6,231 nucleotides of DNA from an uncultured Muribaculaceae bacterium (lineage in GTDB: Bacteria; Bacteroidota; Bacteroidia; Bacteroidales; Muribaculaceae): positions 1 through 6,231 of the forward strand of contig CABUTS010000092.1 of NCBI GenBank assembly GCA_902494515.1, in the 5' to 3' direction. The position numbers and the translations under genes were made by a program. Positions within the stretch are counted from its first letter, which is position 1. The number at the start of each line of letters is the position of its first letter. This document shows positions 5,746 through 6,231 of the stretch, piece after piece. Under the pieces are notes generated by a model that was given only the letters and a program-made list of their open reading frames with translations, had not been told where the DNA came from and ran no database searches.

Positions 5746-5808
5746 TAGATTAACAATCTTTAACGAAAAATCTCTTTATCAGAACCGCTGACCGCGCCCG
5801 AAATTGCT

Positions 5809-5816
5809 TACCTTTG
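5809..5816 (+). promoter_or_regulatory. Probable -7 box of the cardiolipin synthase gene
   Basis: TACCTTTG matches TAnnTTTG perfectly and lies 30 bp before the ATG at 5847, the usual distance for a short-leader Bacteroidota gene. No good TTG was found 19-21 bp upstream (the best is CTG at 5788-5790), so the -33 element is weak or the promoter needs help. It is divergent from the ABC operon promoter about 65 bp away. Confidence 0.6.
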
Positions 5817-5846
5817 TATTTGCCGTTACAAACGTTTTCCGATATC

Positions 5847-6231
5847 ATGTGGACTCTGTTTGACTTCATAAACACATCGTGGCTGTGGTGGACTGTCACC
5901 ATAGCTTACATACTGATTGTGTTTGGGGTAATCTGCGTGATAGTATCCGAAAACCGCAACCCGGTGAAATCGCTGGCCTGGGTGACGGTGCTGTTGGTAG
6001 TTCCGATTGTCGGGCTGCTGCTTTATCTTGTTTTCGGTCGGAATATCCAGCGTAAGCGCATAATCTCGCGGCGCAATCGCCGGAAACTCAAGAGGTTGAG
6101 CGAACAGCCGAGCCCCTCGGGCGAACGTCCGCGACATTCCCCGGGGGTGGAGCAGGTCGTCACGCTGATAGATTCGCTCCAGCGGTCACCGTTCTACTCC
6201 GACAACACCGTGGAGCTGTTCAACAACGGCA
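5847..6231 (+). CDS. cls: Cardiolipin synthase, N-terminal part, cut off by window edge
   Basis: Phospholipase D superfamily enzyme that makes cardiolipin in the inner membrane, in bacteria usually from two phosphatidylglycerol molecules. The visible 128 codons contain two membrane segments (about 12-33 and 43-63) around SENRNPVKSLAWV (34-46), which is the PLDc_N domain typical of bacterial cardiolipin synthases. A basic juxtamembrane stretch follows (NIQRKRIISRRNRRKLKR, 66-83), then a soluble region (EQVVTLIDSLQRSPFYSDN, 102-120) that leads into the first catalytic domain. The two HKD catalytic motifs lie beyond the window, so activity cannot be judged. The ATG at 5847 is chosen because it begins the family-like N-terminus and sits at the right distance from the -7 box at 5809-5816. 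The gene is transcribed away from the ABC operon. Identification rests on the N-terminal domain only but is distinctive. Confidence 0.9.
   Translation, partial: MWTLFDFINTSWLWWTVTIAYILIVFGVICVIVSENRNPVKSLAWVTVLLVVPIVGLLLYLVFGRNIQRKRIISRRNRRKLKRLSEQPSPSGERPRHSPGVEQVVTLIDSLQRSPFYSDNTVELFNNG

Noticed and set aside
5619..5756. 46-codon N-terminal extension of the ABC protein
   Set aside because: It covers the consensus promoter and predicted start point, and the residues do not resemble the ABC family; the conserved ATPase domain starts at the ATG at 5618.
5826..6137. 103-residue minus-strand frame
   Set aside because: Antisense to the cardiolipin synthase N-terminus, which has clear PLDc_N features.

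Overview
The window looks like chromosomal DNA of a gut-type Bacteroidales bacterium, most likely Muribaculaceae. This taxon is inferred from protein style and the promoters, since no marker gene such as 16S is present. Supporting signs are promoters of the Bacteroidota type (TTTG/TTGG, 19-bp spacer, TAnnTTTG), A-rich ribosome-binding regions without a Shine-Dalgarno motif, a GH97 surface or periplasmic glycosidase lipoprotein, and GC-rich genes separated by AT-rich spacers.

Layout, left to right. (a) 1-2806, minus strand: a two-gene unit. It starts with a complete GH97 alpha-glucosidase-like lipoprotein (2806 to 806), followed by tilS, the tRNA(Ile)-lysidine synthase gene (start 809, cut by the left edge). 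The two overlap by an ATGA stop/start. The visible end of tilS carries an in-frame 9-bp tandem repeat encoding Ser-Gly/Asp-Asn triplets. (b) 2807-3422: an AT-rich spacer with the GH97 promoter, an 18-bp dyad, a long GNRA-capped hairpin, a second stem that competes with it, and two copies of a 21-bp repeat. (c) 3423-5618, minus strand: a transport operon made of an NBD-TMD fused ABC transporter, a YtrA-type GntR regulator, and a likely unannotated 25-residue membrane micropeptide. Its promoter is near-ideal, with a dyad at the predicted transcription start. (d) 5847-6231, plus strand: the N-terminal part of a cardiolipin synthase, divergently transcribed from the ABC operon.

How the genes relate: the GH97 enzyme would release glucose from alpha-glucans at the cell envelope. 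TilS modifies tRNA in the cytosol and is linked to it only by gene order. The ABC fusion and GntR regulator resemble the YtrA/YtrB type of envelope-stress or drug-responsive exporter modules, and the micropeptide may be a membrane partner. Cardiolipin synthase makes membrane phospholipid.

No mobile element, CRISPR array, tRNA or rRNA was seen. The strongest candidates for something undescribed are the micropeptide, the single-chain ABCG-like NBD-TMD transporter with its repeat linker, the repeat inside tilS, and the paired RNA structures at 3244-3346.
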